Below are positions 45,827-58,394 of a DNA stretch of 64,000 nt, piece after piece; position 1 is the stretch's first letter; the number at the start of each line of letters is the position of its first letter. The position numbers and the translations under genes were made by a program. The stretch lies in assembly GCA_951230915.1 (NCBI GenBank), contig OX579642.1, positions 12,276,001 to 12,340,000 of the forward strand. The letters run 5' to 3'. This stretch comes from Antitrichia curtipendula. Lineage: Eukaryota > Streptophyta > Bryopsida > Hypnales > Leucodontaceae. The notes under the pieces were generated by a model. The model did not search any database. It saw only the letters and a list, made by a program, of their open reading frames with translations, and was not told where the DNA came from.

Positions 45827-48800
45827 ACTATCGGTATAGAATTCTTTTGGGTAAATAAAAGAGGACTTCAATGTATCAAAAAATATGTTCTTTGTTTATT
45901 GAATGCAAAAGTAATAATATGGATTAAAGTTTAATTGATAGTAGTTTTAAATTTATTTACTTTCAAAAATCATTTCTGTTATTTTTGAGCAAAAAACACA
46001 TAGAATAGTATATTTTAAAACAAAATGGAGAGTTAAAATTGAAATTCCCCATGCAAAAGGACCTTGTACCAGATACAAGTTCTACAACAATTTTCAGACC
46101 TACATCCAAAGCTATTGAAGATCATAATCTTCAAAGTAGTGCAACAAGTTTTTCCAATAAATCCTAAAAAAAAATGATTCAACTTTGAAAAAACTAATAC
46201 AAAACATTCAAGTCTCACTTTCAAGCTTGAGAAATTTGATAAAATACATGTCAAAAAATGGAATTAAGAGTCTATAGGAAAAAAATCACATATTGATTAT
46301 TTCATCCTCAAAAAAACATTATCTGACTATATGATAGTGAAAATTAAATTGCTAATAAGTCTAAAATAGACTTAAAACACACCAATCTCTATAATGAGAA
46401 TACCATCTAAGTCTTATGCACCTTCTAGAATTCAAAAATTGTGAAAAACAAGTTAAAAAACAAACCTTATCTATTGTTTTTTATTAGATTTTATAACTTT
46501 AAAAAATATATATATATTCTTCAAAAAAATTGCATCCCTAATTAGAATTGAATGAATAAGATCTTTTTTTGTATGTATGCATCTATTTTCTTAAAGCATT
46601 TTAAATATCTTTTGTTGTTCAAAAAAATTGGAATATTGCATAAAGGATATAAGTTTCTTTCGCAAATCAACTCATTGGAAAGCTAAAAGATTTTTAGGAG
46701 ATTGCCCCCAAATGAAAAAAGACACTATAGTTCATAAAATACTCAAGGGGATAGTTGACACACTTGAAATAAATGCATTATGCATAAAGTAAGAGATTTG
46801 ACATGTCTATTTTTTTGCACAATAAAATAGTGAACCTTGATTTGTTGAATATGTGTTATTCATTTATTAGTACAAAATCACAACATCCTATATTTAATTA
46901 CTTCATACATCTTGAAAAAACAATAGTAGGTGTGAAATATAAGTGAATTCTTGTTGATGACATTCAAAGAGAAATATTAGAATCAATACAAATCAATTGC
47001 ATCATCATTGATGACAATTATTGTTTTTATTTTAAACAAAAAAAACAATCAATGGAGACGTCAACTTTGAATCTTCTTCACTTAAAAAATTTCCACTATA
47101 GGTTTTGAGTTTAAAAATAAACATCTGAGATTTGAGTTGAAAATCTATTAAATAATTTCAAAAAAAAGTTTTTATTTTATTCTTAAAAGTATTGTTGAAT
47201 TGTAGCATAAACAAGATAGAAGAAAATACTAAATCATAGAAGTAGAGGCATGTAAATCTTCAGCTTTTCAACCCTATAAATTATGACAAGAGAAGATTCT
47301 AGACATAAGATCTTTATTTTTTTAAAGTTCCAACACAAATCATAAATCACTACACTAAATAAGCGGGGTATTAAGAGGATAAAAAAATTAAAGGGATTTA
47401 TTGTAGAAAATTGTAGATGTTTGAAATATGATGTACAACCCTCAAACGCTTCAATAACTATTGATGTACAACAAAGGTAGATATTTATATAGTGTATAAT
47501 ATCAATTAATTAGTATAGTTCCCCTTAAAATCCCTATTCATTGTACATGACCAAAGTAGTTACATTTCTTTGAAGTAGACTAAATTTGTTTTTTCAAACA
47601 TACTTTGATGAACTTCATCTGCTTCATGTAGATCCTATTAGAAACTTTTAAAACATCACAATCCCCCTAGTGAATGCCAACTCTTATAAGGTTAATAGTT
47701 CTAAAATGGAATAGGGACATGTTGATCCTAATAGTTAGAATATCGTAACAAGAATTCAAAAACCTTATAGACTCCTTTTTCATTAAGGATTCTAGAAATT
47801 GACTCCAAAAACTAGTATATTACAATATTTTTTCAAGATATTGTCCACATTGCCCTTAAACAAGACCATTGATAAATTTCACGTACCAATAAAAATATGA
47901 TGAATAAATATTCCTTGTAAAAATCAAAATTTATTTGTAGTAATTTTTGTTTTGTTTTTTTCCTCAAGATGTAGTGTTTTTTTTCCATGTGGCATAGTTT
48001 TTTCAAAGGGCATTGGTTAAAAAATAGTATACCTCCCTAGAAAGCTAATTAGCTCTTCCATATTTTGAATAAAAATTCAAAAATTCAAACTAAAAATTGA
48101 GATGATAGACATACATATACTCAAATATAAGATAAACATTCCTATTATCAAGCAAATTCACTATCTAAATACCTTGGAGAAGCTATTTGTTAACTCACAT
48201 ATTTCTTAGAAATTGAGAAGTTTGAGAAGAGCCATTTATAAGTAGAGTCAAAACATTCTGACAAAGATTTGAATTTTTTCTAATTTTTCAAAGTTTGTTT
48301 GGACTAAATTGGTAAAATGTAGGTAGCCCATGCTAAAACACACACTGATGTGTCCCTTCCCAATGTACATTGTCATAATGCCAAAGGATTGTTGACATTG
48401 TAGTATTGAAAATATTGTATAGGTAATGCCATTAGGTGACAAATTATAAAATTAGATATGCTTATCTTATCCAATGAGGGGATAAACAATCCTTGAGGGT
48501 TAATGATTAAGTTCTTTCTCTATTTTTTCAAAATTTGGAGATTTGATATACATTGAAGTACAATATGTATTCCTAGTACTATAAGTATAGGATAGGATTG
48601 GAACCTCCCTACTAATTTTTTTTTCTGAAAAATAAGCTTTGATAGGTGCTACAAATAGTTTTTTTGCCAATATTCTTTCCACCATTCAAAACTGAAATAT
48701 CTATTTTAGAATTATTTGTTGCCCAACTTGCCATACAACTACAATATTAGGATCATGGTTATAGATGGTCAAGATTTTCAATGTCCACATATTGAGATAT

Positions 48801-49067
48801 TAAAAATATTTCAAAACTTATCCTCCTTTCAATTTTCAATTTCAAACTTCTTTCTTTGTTATCTATAAAATTTCCTCAAAAATTCATCATTTCTTTTGCT
48901 CTTTGCTATGTAAGAAATTGCTTGAAGCAACAGAGAAAGCCCTCTCTAAGTAAGAGGTAGGGTGCCCAAAAAGTGACCACTAACATAGAGATATATTTTG
49001 CTTTCTTCAATGTACCAATTGTGTACATCTCAAGAGGGGTGTAGGGGGGTAGTGACTACTATGCTCC

Positions 49068-49207
49068 AACTTCTAAAATTCGTAACTAATGGTCCCAAAA
49101 ATATGTGATGAGACCTTGAGTTAGATCCCGATTCCATTTTTCTTCCTGCCAAAATTTACTGAAAATTGTTTCAAGGATTTTAGCTTCCCCAAATGCAATC
49201 AGCTCTT
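49068..49207 (+). repeat. Dispersed repeat family B, copy 1
   Basis: It aligns with about 62333-62485 in the same orientation. Shared landmarks in order are CAACTTC, AAAATT then CGTAACTAAT or CATAACTAAT, GGTTAGAT or GAGTTAGAT, TTTATTGAAAAT or TTTACTGAAAAT, and GTTTCAAG. Divergence is moderate. No coding content is seen. Confidence 0.65.
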
Positions 49208-50100
49208 AAAAGGGTTGCTTTAATTAAAAGCAGACTCCCTTACTAGAGTTGCAAGGAGGATGATAACCGATTCCTTTTGAAAGGTTGGATTTTGGGGGAA
49301 TCGGATGCAGTTCTAATGAATGTTGGAACAAGCTGCAGATTGGTAAAGAGGTCAAACTTTGTTGACCATGGCCTCTTTCTGTTCTTTGTTGACCAGCCAG
49401 ATTTTGACAAACATGCTGCCTGCTTCTTGGAATGCCAAGTTTGACATGCGAATGCGACTCAATTTGCTGCACAGAAAGGTAAATTCGGTACAGTCACAAC
49501 TCTCATTTTCAAGAGATTTTGAAATTCTGCAGCCTGGAAAATGGCAAATTCTAAAAGTCCATCGTATTAGAAAACATCCAGAATCCCCTTATTATCACAC
49601 TCTTGAATATCACATTTTTTTTACATTCTACAAACACGATGTCTTTATGAGTTCAATTATTGGTTTTAACATGCCACATGTCAAATACATGCATGCAATA
49701 AGAGTAAATTGACATACTTCATTTCCTAGAAACTGGATTTAAACTTCATGTAATTTGTTTTTTTATAGTTACATTATTGAAGACCTTTATTTTTTGTTTG
49801 TTTGTTTTTTGAATATCCATACTCGATTGACAATACTTGTTAATTACTTCAATTGATTTTTTCATTTCATCTAATTTAGTTTTTTTTTCTTCTAAATTTA
49901 CATTATAGAATGTGTGGGGTTTGAACTTTCTACTATTGGGTTTAAAAAAGGAGTTGATCCTTTCCTCTTTGCCCTTAGAAGATCAAATTTCCTGCCTTGT
50001 TTGAAGAAATTATCAACCATAGGAAGGAGGAATATTTAATCCACATGGATTACAATTTAGAGTGCTCCCAAAATCTCGAGGTAATTAGAATGAAGATCTT

Positions 50101-50693
50101 CAGTTAAATGAACTTACCACACTCAACTTCTCATCCTCGTGCGAGGGACTGGACCCTGAGTGACTCCCAAAGTCGGGAGGAGACACATGGCATCAGTGCA
50201 CCAAAGCACCTGATGGAGGGCGAGAGAGAGCCAGGCAGGCTGGGAAGCAGGGACGGACGGAGGGACGGACGGACGGACAGAAGGGGGACGTCCCTGGGAA
50301 AGATCGGTGCCCTAACGGACCGTCCTCTCTCGTCGTCAGTCCAGGCGGCAGGCAGGCAGGTCAGGCACCGCGCAGAGCAAAGCGACTGAGGCTCGCCACT
50401 TCTCTCCCCCCTTCAATTCAGTCCTTCGCGGACACGCAGAAACCGTCTCTCGTCAGTCGTCGTCGTCGTCTTCCACAGTTCCACAGTTCCGTCCGTCCGT
50501 CTGTTCGCTGGCCCCTCATTCCCTTCGCATCAAACCTTGGCCTGCCTGTCTGCTTCTTCATTCCTAGTTCTGCCTCGCCTTCGCCTGGTTGTTCGAAAAG
50601 CTTAAACGAAACTTTGGTGCGGCTCACTTGTCGCGCTCCTCCGCAGGCTCGTCTTCGTGCGTGTCGTCCTCGGCCCGTCTCTTCTCCGCCACC
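50101..50693 (+). promoter_or_regulatory. GC-rich promoter/leader of PDH E1 beta
   Basis: It marks an abrupt switch from AT-rich to GC- and CT-rich sequence and ends at a strong start context, GCCACCATGTTG. It contains a GGAC-type tetranucleotide array at about 50250-50281 and a complementary GTCCGTCCGTC stretch at about 50488-50502, so the leader or promoter could fold. Open frames crossing it are low-complexity and I do not call them. Confidence 0.55.
50250..50282 (+). repeat. GGAC tetranucleotide microsatellite
   Basis: GGACGGACGGAGGGACGGAC followed by further GGAC units; one unit is interrupted (GGAG). Confidence 0.9.
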
Positions 50694-53600
50694 ATGTTGG
50701 GCGCGTTGGGGAAGAACAGTTCGTTGCTCGCCTCGCTCGTGGTCCGTTCTCCCTCACTTGGCTTTTCTTCGACTTTTAGCCTTGCGCGCCTGGGTTAGGT
50801 TGGACTACCATGTCCGATTTCGTGTCTTCGCTGCCTAGGGTTCCACCAATCTGCGATCGACGGGCGCTTATCGCACGGGATCTTTGCTCGTGTGCTGCAC
50901 GATCCGAGGGTTTGAGGGATTCGTTGATGAAATGATGTGGCCGTGGATGTGTGTTGTGCAGAGAGGAGGGAGTGGCGGAGAAAAGGCTTCCGCGGCAGCG
51001 CTCTGGGCGGTCTCCAAGAGATGGATGTCGTCGGAGGATTCGGTAGGGAGTCTGACCGGGATCTTGGACTCCATTTAGGATTGTTTAGAATGGAGTGAGG
51101 CACAGAGACTGTTTTTTGGGCATTTCTGACGAATCATCGCCTTTGACAATAGCACCTGTATGCTTTTCTGTCTTAGTAGACGGACGTTGCCACTAGTGTC
51201 AACATACCATCACTTGGATGTCATACTATTCACGCCAACTTTTCAATTTCTTCAAACCGTGGAAGAGGCAAACAAATATTTTTTCGCTTCGTTTGCTGAT
51301 AGTGTGGGAAGATTTCAGCACTTTTGGGGAATTGGTGATCGATTGTTAGTGAGGATGAGAGATTGGGGGTTTGCTTGGATCTCTAACGCCAATGACGCAA
51401 TCTCATAGACGGGGAATGGTATTCATATGCTGAATTCGCGTGGATGCTCATCGCTGGGTGTAATTACCTGAGAACGAGATGAGGAAATTCTAGCTTGTCA
51501 ACTTCCATCTCAGGCTTAGGATTGGAGGGATTGGAGCGAGATATACTGCGGATGCCATATTGTGGAATCTTATGGAGCACCCTTCGACTACGTAGCCTGC
51601 GTGTTTTCATTGACGTTGGTATTATTCATTTGTTCCCAGATTACGGTTCGAGATGCTCTGAATTCCGCCATCGACGAGGAGATGTCAGCCGACTCTAAAG
51701 TCTTTGTTATGGGCGAGGAGGTAAGCTTAATTTATCGTCATATTGCTCACATTGTCGCAACTTGTTCCTGGTGGTCACTTCACTGCATCATCTCTCCATT
51801 ACCTACACTTTGGGAACTTAACTGTGGGTTGAGTTAAGTAGAGCTACAATGAAGGGAAGAAGGGTGTGTGGATCCCGAACCTGAATTTAGCAGAGACCCA
51901 TATTTCCTCGCTCTATGTTACAATTACCCTTGCGAATGCTCGTGACAGCATTACTGTAATTGGGTTCAGTTTGGGATGCAATTTTTTTCTCATCAAGTAT
52001 TCTCTGATCGTCATTATCTTCGAATTTTACGTGCCTTCTCTTATTGTTTTCTTCTATTTCCCGCAGGTTGGAGAATATCAAGGTGCTTACAAGGTACAAT
52101 TGTGACTTTTTGTTTTTCATTATTCATTCTTGTTTCAGAGAGCCATCTACAAGTAACATATGCGTATTTTTGTATTACGGATGACATAGATTGGTTTCTA
52201 GCTGGATATACGTTACATTTGACACCTTAATTGGGACTTTTGGCAGGTCACCAAGGGTCTCTTGCAGAAGTTTGGACCAGACCGTGTATTGGATACCCCT
52301 ATTACGGAAGTAAGTATCCTTTAAACCCTATAGGACCGGGATACGCTTCGGGCAGAAATTGTCCAGAACTGACATTTTCTAGTGCATTAATTAAAAATTC
52401 AAATGTACTACAAAATTTTAATATACTACCGTGGGATTCGTGGAATAAGTACCGGAAATTTTTAAGACCAATTATCATTTAATTGTCATTTAATGGGTCA
52501 AGTATGCATACATCTTCTCTGTCTGTCTACTAATCATTTATTATTTTAAAATTTTCATTAGTTTCTTTGTTCCTGTCTATTACTTGGTTTGATGTACTTT
52601 GCTTATTTTTTATCAAGGGTCTGGTTGTTCTAGTTTTGATTCTGGGTGTGTTTTGATATGCTTACAGGCAGGATTCACGGGTCTTGGCGTTGGAGCAGCA
52701 ATGTACGGACTCAAGCCGATCGTGGAATTTATGACCTTTAACTTCGCTATGCAGGTTAGCTACAATTTTCATATTTTTGATGGAGACGTTCAAAGGCGGG
52801 ATCAGAGCTGTGAAAATGATGCACTGAGCAGTGAGATGCTCAATAGATTCTTCTCATCTTTTTGCCATACATGTGTACATTGATGTGATTTGTTAATACT
52901 TGACCTGGTAGCATTTTAGCTTTTGAAATTAAAAATGCTCATACTGAATATTTTTCCGACAGGCCATTGACCACCTAATCAATTCAGCTGCAAAGACAAA
53001 CTATATGTCTGGTGGCACAATCAATGTTCCTATCGTTTTCAGAGGCCCTAATGGAGCTGCTGCTGGTGTTGCCGCACAACACTCTCAGGTGATTTTCATG
53101 TTACTTTTTCTAGTATGGTTCTCACCTACTTGGATTTACAGTAATGTTGACGTTTGGTTGATCTCTTTCATCCCTGATTTGCTTGCGACTGATTGTTGGA
53201 GAATCTGGTGTAACTTTCTGCCTTCCGTGACTCCATGTTCTGTTTTGTTCTCAATATTTTCTGTTCAATTTGGCAGTGCTTTGCTGCATGGTATGGTCAA
53301 GTTCCAGGGCTTAAGGTGTTGACTCCTTATGATGCTGAAGATGCCCGCGGACTCATGAAGTCTGCCATTCGGGACCCAGATCCAGTTGTTTTTTTGGAGA
53401 ACGAACTATTGTACGTGTGCCACCTCTCAGATTATCGATAGTCTTTTCCAGTCCCTCCATTGTGGCGTTGGTCTTTTTCTGACGTAATTGGTTATTTTCA
53501 GTAGCATATTGTTGACAGTGATGGTAGTAGTTGCGTACTCGAACCCATTCCTATAGTTTCTCTTGAAACTTGCGCTTCTCATGTGAAATATATTGTAAAG

Positions 53601-55255
53601 TTCATTGAGACCCTTCATTATTGCTTGGATTTTGAAGGTACGGAGAATCCTTTCCAGTCTCAAAGGAGGTGCTTGATCCTAGTTTCACTCTCCCAATTGG
53701 AAAGGCAAAGGTAAGCCAGGATTCTGGTTGAACAAGAGCATCATGTTAATATGACACGTCAACATGATATTTACTATTTTTTCTTCCTTAGATTCTCTAG
53801 TTTAACGGTCGAACGTAGCTGTGTCTATGCAGTTTGAAGTGATATGGCTTGAACTTAATTTGCTGAATTTTGCTCAGTTTGTAATTATGCCGTGATAAGG
53901 GCCTTTGGAGGGTGCCTTTGGAGGGTGTCGAGAAGATATTTGTATTTCAACAGTTTGTTCTTGTCCTGCCTTGCAGATCATGAAAGAAGGGAATGATCTT
54001 ACTATCGTGACATTCTCGAAGATGGTGGGCTATGCCTTGAAGGTGGGTCCTTGATAGTCGTGGTTTCAAATGTAGCAATAGTCGGCAAGATTTTTTAATT
54101 GTTCTAATTAAAAAAAATTTAAGTTTTAATTTAAAAAATTTAACGTTCTGTTACATGAACAATCTAATGCATTCACGAAATTATCTCTATTTGGGAATGT
54201 TGTTTCCAATCTCGTTCTTGTAGAATGTCGATCATATGTACTTACCATATATTTTGGTTTCGTGCAGGCTGCGGATGAGCTTGCGAAGGAAGGCATCAGC
54301 GTGGAGGTTAGTGCTCGTTCGGAACTGATAAGTAATTGAAATGAAGGAAGTAATTGTTAAAACTTTGTGTACGATGGTTATATCCTGAATTTCTGATTGT
54401 CTTCTTAATGTAATTTCTGTAGGTGATCAACTTGAGGTCGATTCGACCCCTTGATAGGGAGACAATCAATGCGTCGGTTCGCAAAACTTCAAGGTTGTTG
54501 ACACTCGAGGAGGGCTGGCCCCAGCATGGAGTTGGTGCTGAGATCTGGTATGGTTTGCTTAGTTTTTATCTTTAATGTTATACTTTTAGGGTAAAGGTCG
54601 ATCAGGTGTTTCTTTTGAAACTTGATATATGTTCAACTCAGTCCCAAACAATGGGTTATTGGGAGTGTCTGCGTCCAGTGATTTGTTCCTCACAGGCTCG
54701 TCGTTGTCATTTCCACCGCTATTTTTGTGGTGTGAGGTTTCTTTACACTTTGCAATTTATGACACTGTTGATTGGTTCATTGTGGTACAGCGCAAGCGTT
54801 GTTGAGGAGAGTTTTTACTACTTGGACGCCCCAGTCGAGCGGATTTGTGGTGCTGATGTGCCCATGCCCTACGCAGCCAACTTGGAGCGTCTTGCAGTGC
54901 CTCAGGTATGCATTTAAAGTTTCTTGATCAGTGAATCAGGGTGACAATGTGTGGGGAGAAGTGAAATCTAGGTCTAATTTATGTGCTTATTCTCTTCAAG
55001 AGAGTGCATTTTAACATGTAATAACAAGTTCTTATTGCAAATATCTGGAACATTGGATATGTTTCGTGCATGGTCATTCTCTATGTCATTAGTGTACAGT
55101 GCTAAATGGATCTACACGAATGTAATTTCTTTTTCCCTCTATGGATGTTGTTTTTAAGTCACTCTCTTGGTATGTTCCTGCAGATTGACGATGTCATTCG
55201 GGCTGCTCGGCGAGCATGTTTTCGGAAGGAAGACAAGAAACAAGCAACAGCTTAG
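50694..55255 (+). CDS. PDHB: Pyruvate dehydrogenase E1 subunit beta, mitochondrial
   Basis: This is the beta subunit of E1 (alpha2beta2), which decarboxylates pyruvate with thiamine diphosphate and acetylates lipoyl-E2. Exons: 50694-50738 (end uncertain), 50962-51042, 51640-51720, 52067-52093, 52247-52309, 52668-52754, 52963-53088, 53277-53410, 53638-53710, 53977-54042, 54268-54306, 54423-54547, 54791-54905 and 55184-55255. All phases agree, giving about 377 residues, close to plant mitochondrial E1 beta. Residues 1-40 form a Ser/Ala/Arg-rich presequence. Landmarks are [31 protein letters not shown] (cofactor-site Glu), [60 protein letters not shown] and [11 protein letters not shown]. The start has a near-ideal context. 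The exon 1 donor could instead be at 50741, or later when paired with another acceptor. It is clearly the mitochondrial type rather than the chloroplast one. No lesion is seen. Confidence 0.96.
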
Positions 55256-56344
55256 AATATTCACTTAGATTCCCAATCTTGGGTGATTAATAACCTCTTT
55301 TCAGTTATGATAATGTGTTCCGGTCTCTAGATGATTGCCAGCTCTTCCGATCATGATTTACGAGACTGTGGCAGTAATAAGACATGCCGTCTGACCGTCT
55401 TGTGCAGTTCCATTTTGTGGTCCCTTTTTCTTGAGATGTGGGAATCTGCAGTTAGACGTGCCAATTATATCGTCCAATGCGTCTCCAAAGTGCATCATCT
55501 GGTTCGTTTTGACCAAATATTGGAGTGACCAGTCTAGCATTTTGAGCTGATCCTGTTTCCTTGTCATTCCAATCATTTGAATGAGCGTGGAACTAAACGC
55601 GCTCTTTCAACTGCTAATGGTTAACTTACGTGCCTGCAGCGCAACTTGCATGTGAGAATGCTTCTACTCAGCCCCCCATTTATCTAGCCATCGAACTGGT
55701 CATCTGGTTCGTTGTCAAGAATTCGAAATGTCAAGACTGAATCTCATGGAGACATTACGTACCTTCCTCTCTCAACGAAGAAAAGTAAATTTTGACACTT
55801 TGTTCGGCACCTTTTTTTTTTACACCGCTTTCGTCAGTGAATCGGATCATGTCCTAACTAAGTTATGTTCTCAACATTTCGACGTTTGTCTGTTCAGAAG
55901 ACTATCAAAAAAATATCGAAAGAATATCTCAATTTTTTCCATAAAGGTTCCAAAAAACATCTTGGATTCGATTGTTTTCTTCGCTTTCTAGAAAAATTAA
56001 GGAATTCTTTTCGACGGTCCAAGTATCCAGCACCTTCAGAAGGAAATTCAGCAGTGCCAAAAATACTTTATGGATGTTTCATTTCATATATGTTCTTTGC
56101 ACTGCACTGCACAATAGTAAATAGGGCAATTTAGTGATGAAGAGAGCAATTTGAGATAAAGGGTTTCAACGGTTCAATTGATGATGATTTTGGACAATAA
56201 TGTTTGTCTACTCAAGTGAAAAGAAATCCAAGTTGTTCAGTATTTTAAGAATATTTGAAGTTGAAAATAGAGGGTACTTATTTATGACCCCCAAACTCTC
56301 TTTAACCTATATACATCGCCGAGGATTTTTTTATTTGATGAATG

Positions 56345-56405
56345 ACAAAGAATCTTGTCATGTAGGACAAAAGTGCAACTATTCATCCTCTAAATTTTGT
56401 GTGGA
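56345..56405 (+). repeat. Dispersed repeat family C, copy 2
   Basis: It matches 19040-19100 in the same orientation: AAAAGTGCAACTATTCATC, then AAATTTTGTG and a purine-rich stretch. Confidence 0.7.
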
Positions 56406-57927
56406 AAAGAAATATCTTTTATAATAATATAAGTGCTTTTTCATTTTTTTAAGTCAACAACTCACAAGAACTCGTGAACTCCCATTGGTTGTTTTTGAAA
56501 TCTTGTGGCAATTTTGGATGATGGTTGGTGGTCATTTATGGTCAATGTAGATGGCGGAATTCAATTTTGGAGCCTCCTACTTTACGTTGCCATAGGTCTT
56601 AATTTCTCTTCAAGGTTTACCATGTAATAAAAAAGACAATCACAATGGTAAATAGGGATGGTCAAAGGCCTTTATTTTCAAGGTTTGCCCTGAATTAACC
56701 CTAGAATGGTCAAACATTTGTTTTCCCATATTGAAGAAGAAATGATCTTCATCTAATTTTTTGTATGTAGTTTTATTGATAATGTGTCCACATCTTTGAG
56801 TTCAATTCAAGTGACATGAGTTAGTTTTTTTATTATTATATGTGAAGATATGCCAATGAGGTAGAACAATTCATTGCGGTCAAGAGACCCATAGGAAATG
56901 AATCCATTATGGATTTTTTCAATAAATGAAATTTGGACCACAATCAACGTATTACTTGACAATAATGAAGTGATTAGTGACCTCATTACAAACTTTTGAG
57001 TATCTTTTTTGTGTAGTTTCATTGTAGGAAGTGGCTTTTTAGGCCTTTTATATTATAAATTATTATGATTGCTTTAAGTGAGTAAGATGAGCATTATGGA
57101 TACCAATTTTGTTGATTTTAGAATATTCTAAAGACTCTTTTGGGCCATGATGGATTAAACACTTCAATAATTCATAGAAAATTCATACTTTGTTGAAAAA
57201 ATATAATTTCAATTGCTCTTGTTGTGTTGTTTCTCACACTTGTCTTTATGTGGAATTTAAAAAAAAAATTTAGCAATGGCATGAAGGAAAAATCTTAATT
57301 CTGACCACAATGGATTGTTTTATCTTACAATGTATTATATTCCATTGCTAACTTTGGCTTTTTTCCCTTTAAACTTGGTTTTACATTCAAAACGACTTCT
57401 TCTGCATTTCAGCAAATGACTTTATGAAATATTTTATATTTTTTTAACAAGTTTTGTGTTTGATATGAGTTTTCTTTACTTTGTTTTCAAAACTTTGTGG
57501 TAATTTAAATTTTTTCCAAAGCAAATTGAAAATTCTACGAAATACACTAGACTTGTAATTTATTCTCTAAAAATTAAACTACAAAATTCCACTCACAAAT
57601 TGCGACAATATGAAGGGAAAAAAATTGTCAATTTTAAGATTTGCCGACATCATCATGAATTTTTGTCCTTAAACCCTAGAAGGACGCAACCCCATAACTA
57701 AGGTGGTCACTCAACAACTCCAACTATTGGACCAATAGGTGCATTCTTTGTTTCTCCAATTTCCAGTAACAAGTGAAATCATCCATCGGGTCTTTTAGGT
57801 CCGCAAATAGGTCCACAATGTCCTTCCAAGATCGACTCCATGGTCCTTGGCCCTGCATTCCAAGGTTGGCCCTGCATTCCAAGAGCCTATGACCGCTGTG
57901 AGGTTCGCGAGGGGGGTGGTCTCCTCT

Positions 57928-57956
57928 CCTCTTCCCTTCCCTTCCCTTCCCTTCTC
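57928..57956 (+). repeat. CCCTT pentanucleotide microsatellite
   Basis: About five units of CCCTT occur in the CNX3 upstream region. Confidence 0.85.
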
Positions 57957-58394
57957 TGTGGCCGAAGAGCCGAAGACTGAAGCGTGAACAGGGACTTGGA
58001 GTTGCAAAGATCACGACTGACGACTCCTGCCGGGAGGGGGCGCTCAGGGATCGTGGCTGTCGACCTCTCTCGAGCTTGTCCGCCTCGCTCACTCCACCCA
58101 ATGAATGGGGTGGCGCTTGGGCCTTCCAGTTCCTTTGGCGATTGGACGGAGTGTCCGCATTCCTGCTCAGCAGTGCCCACTTGCATTCTTTCGGTGTCCT
58201 TGCTGATCATGTCTCGCTTTTGCACCCTCGCGGTGCTGATCGATCTCCCAAGAGTAGTGCTTTCGTGTTGGTTCTAGGGTTGCAGGTGCTCGTCAAGACG
58301 TGTACAATTCTCTCCTCGGCAGGCCTGCAGCAGCAGTCGTAGTTTCGATTGGGCATGCAGACCAAGCGAGGCTTAGAAATGGTGTAGCTAGGGA

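Larger units (their letters stand above)
45451..50100. other. AT-rich repeat DNA without genes
   Basis: I see no gene. Contents are a short inverted repeat at 45718-45826 and one copy of dispersed repeat family B at about 49068-49207; the rest is AT-rich unique-looking sequence. The stretch 49200-49500 is slightly richer in G and C but has no supportable frame. Confidence 0.5.
55256..58394. other. Intergenic DNA between PDHB and CNX3
   Basis: It starts with the PDHB 3' untranslated region. From about 55900 to 57700 it is AT-rich and holds dispersed repeat family C copy 2 (56345-56405). From about 57720 it turns GC-rich toward the CNX3 start, with a CCCTT array. Open frames in the GC-rich part (57724-58342) lie in several frames on both strands without recognisable domains. 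Confidence 0.5.

Noticed and set aside
50108..50389. 93-residue + strand frame before PDHB
   Set aside because: Composed largely of translated GGAC-type repeats; expected from a low-complexity GC-rich promoter.
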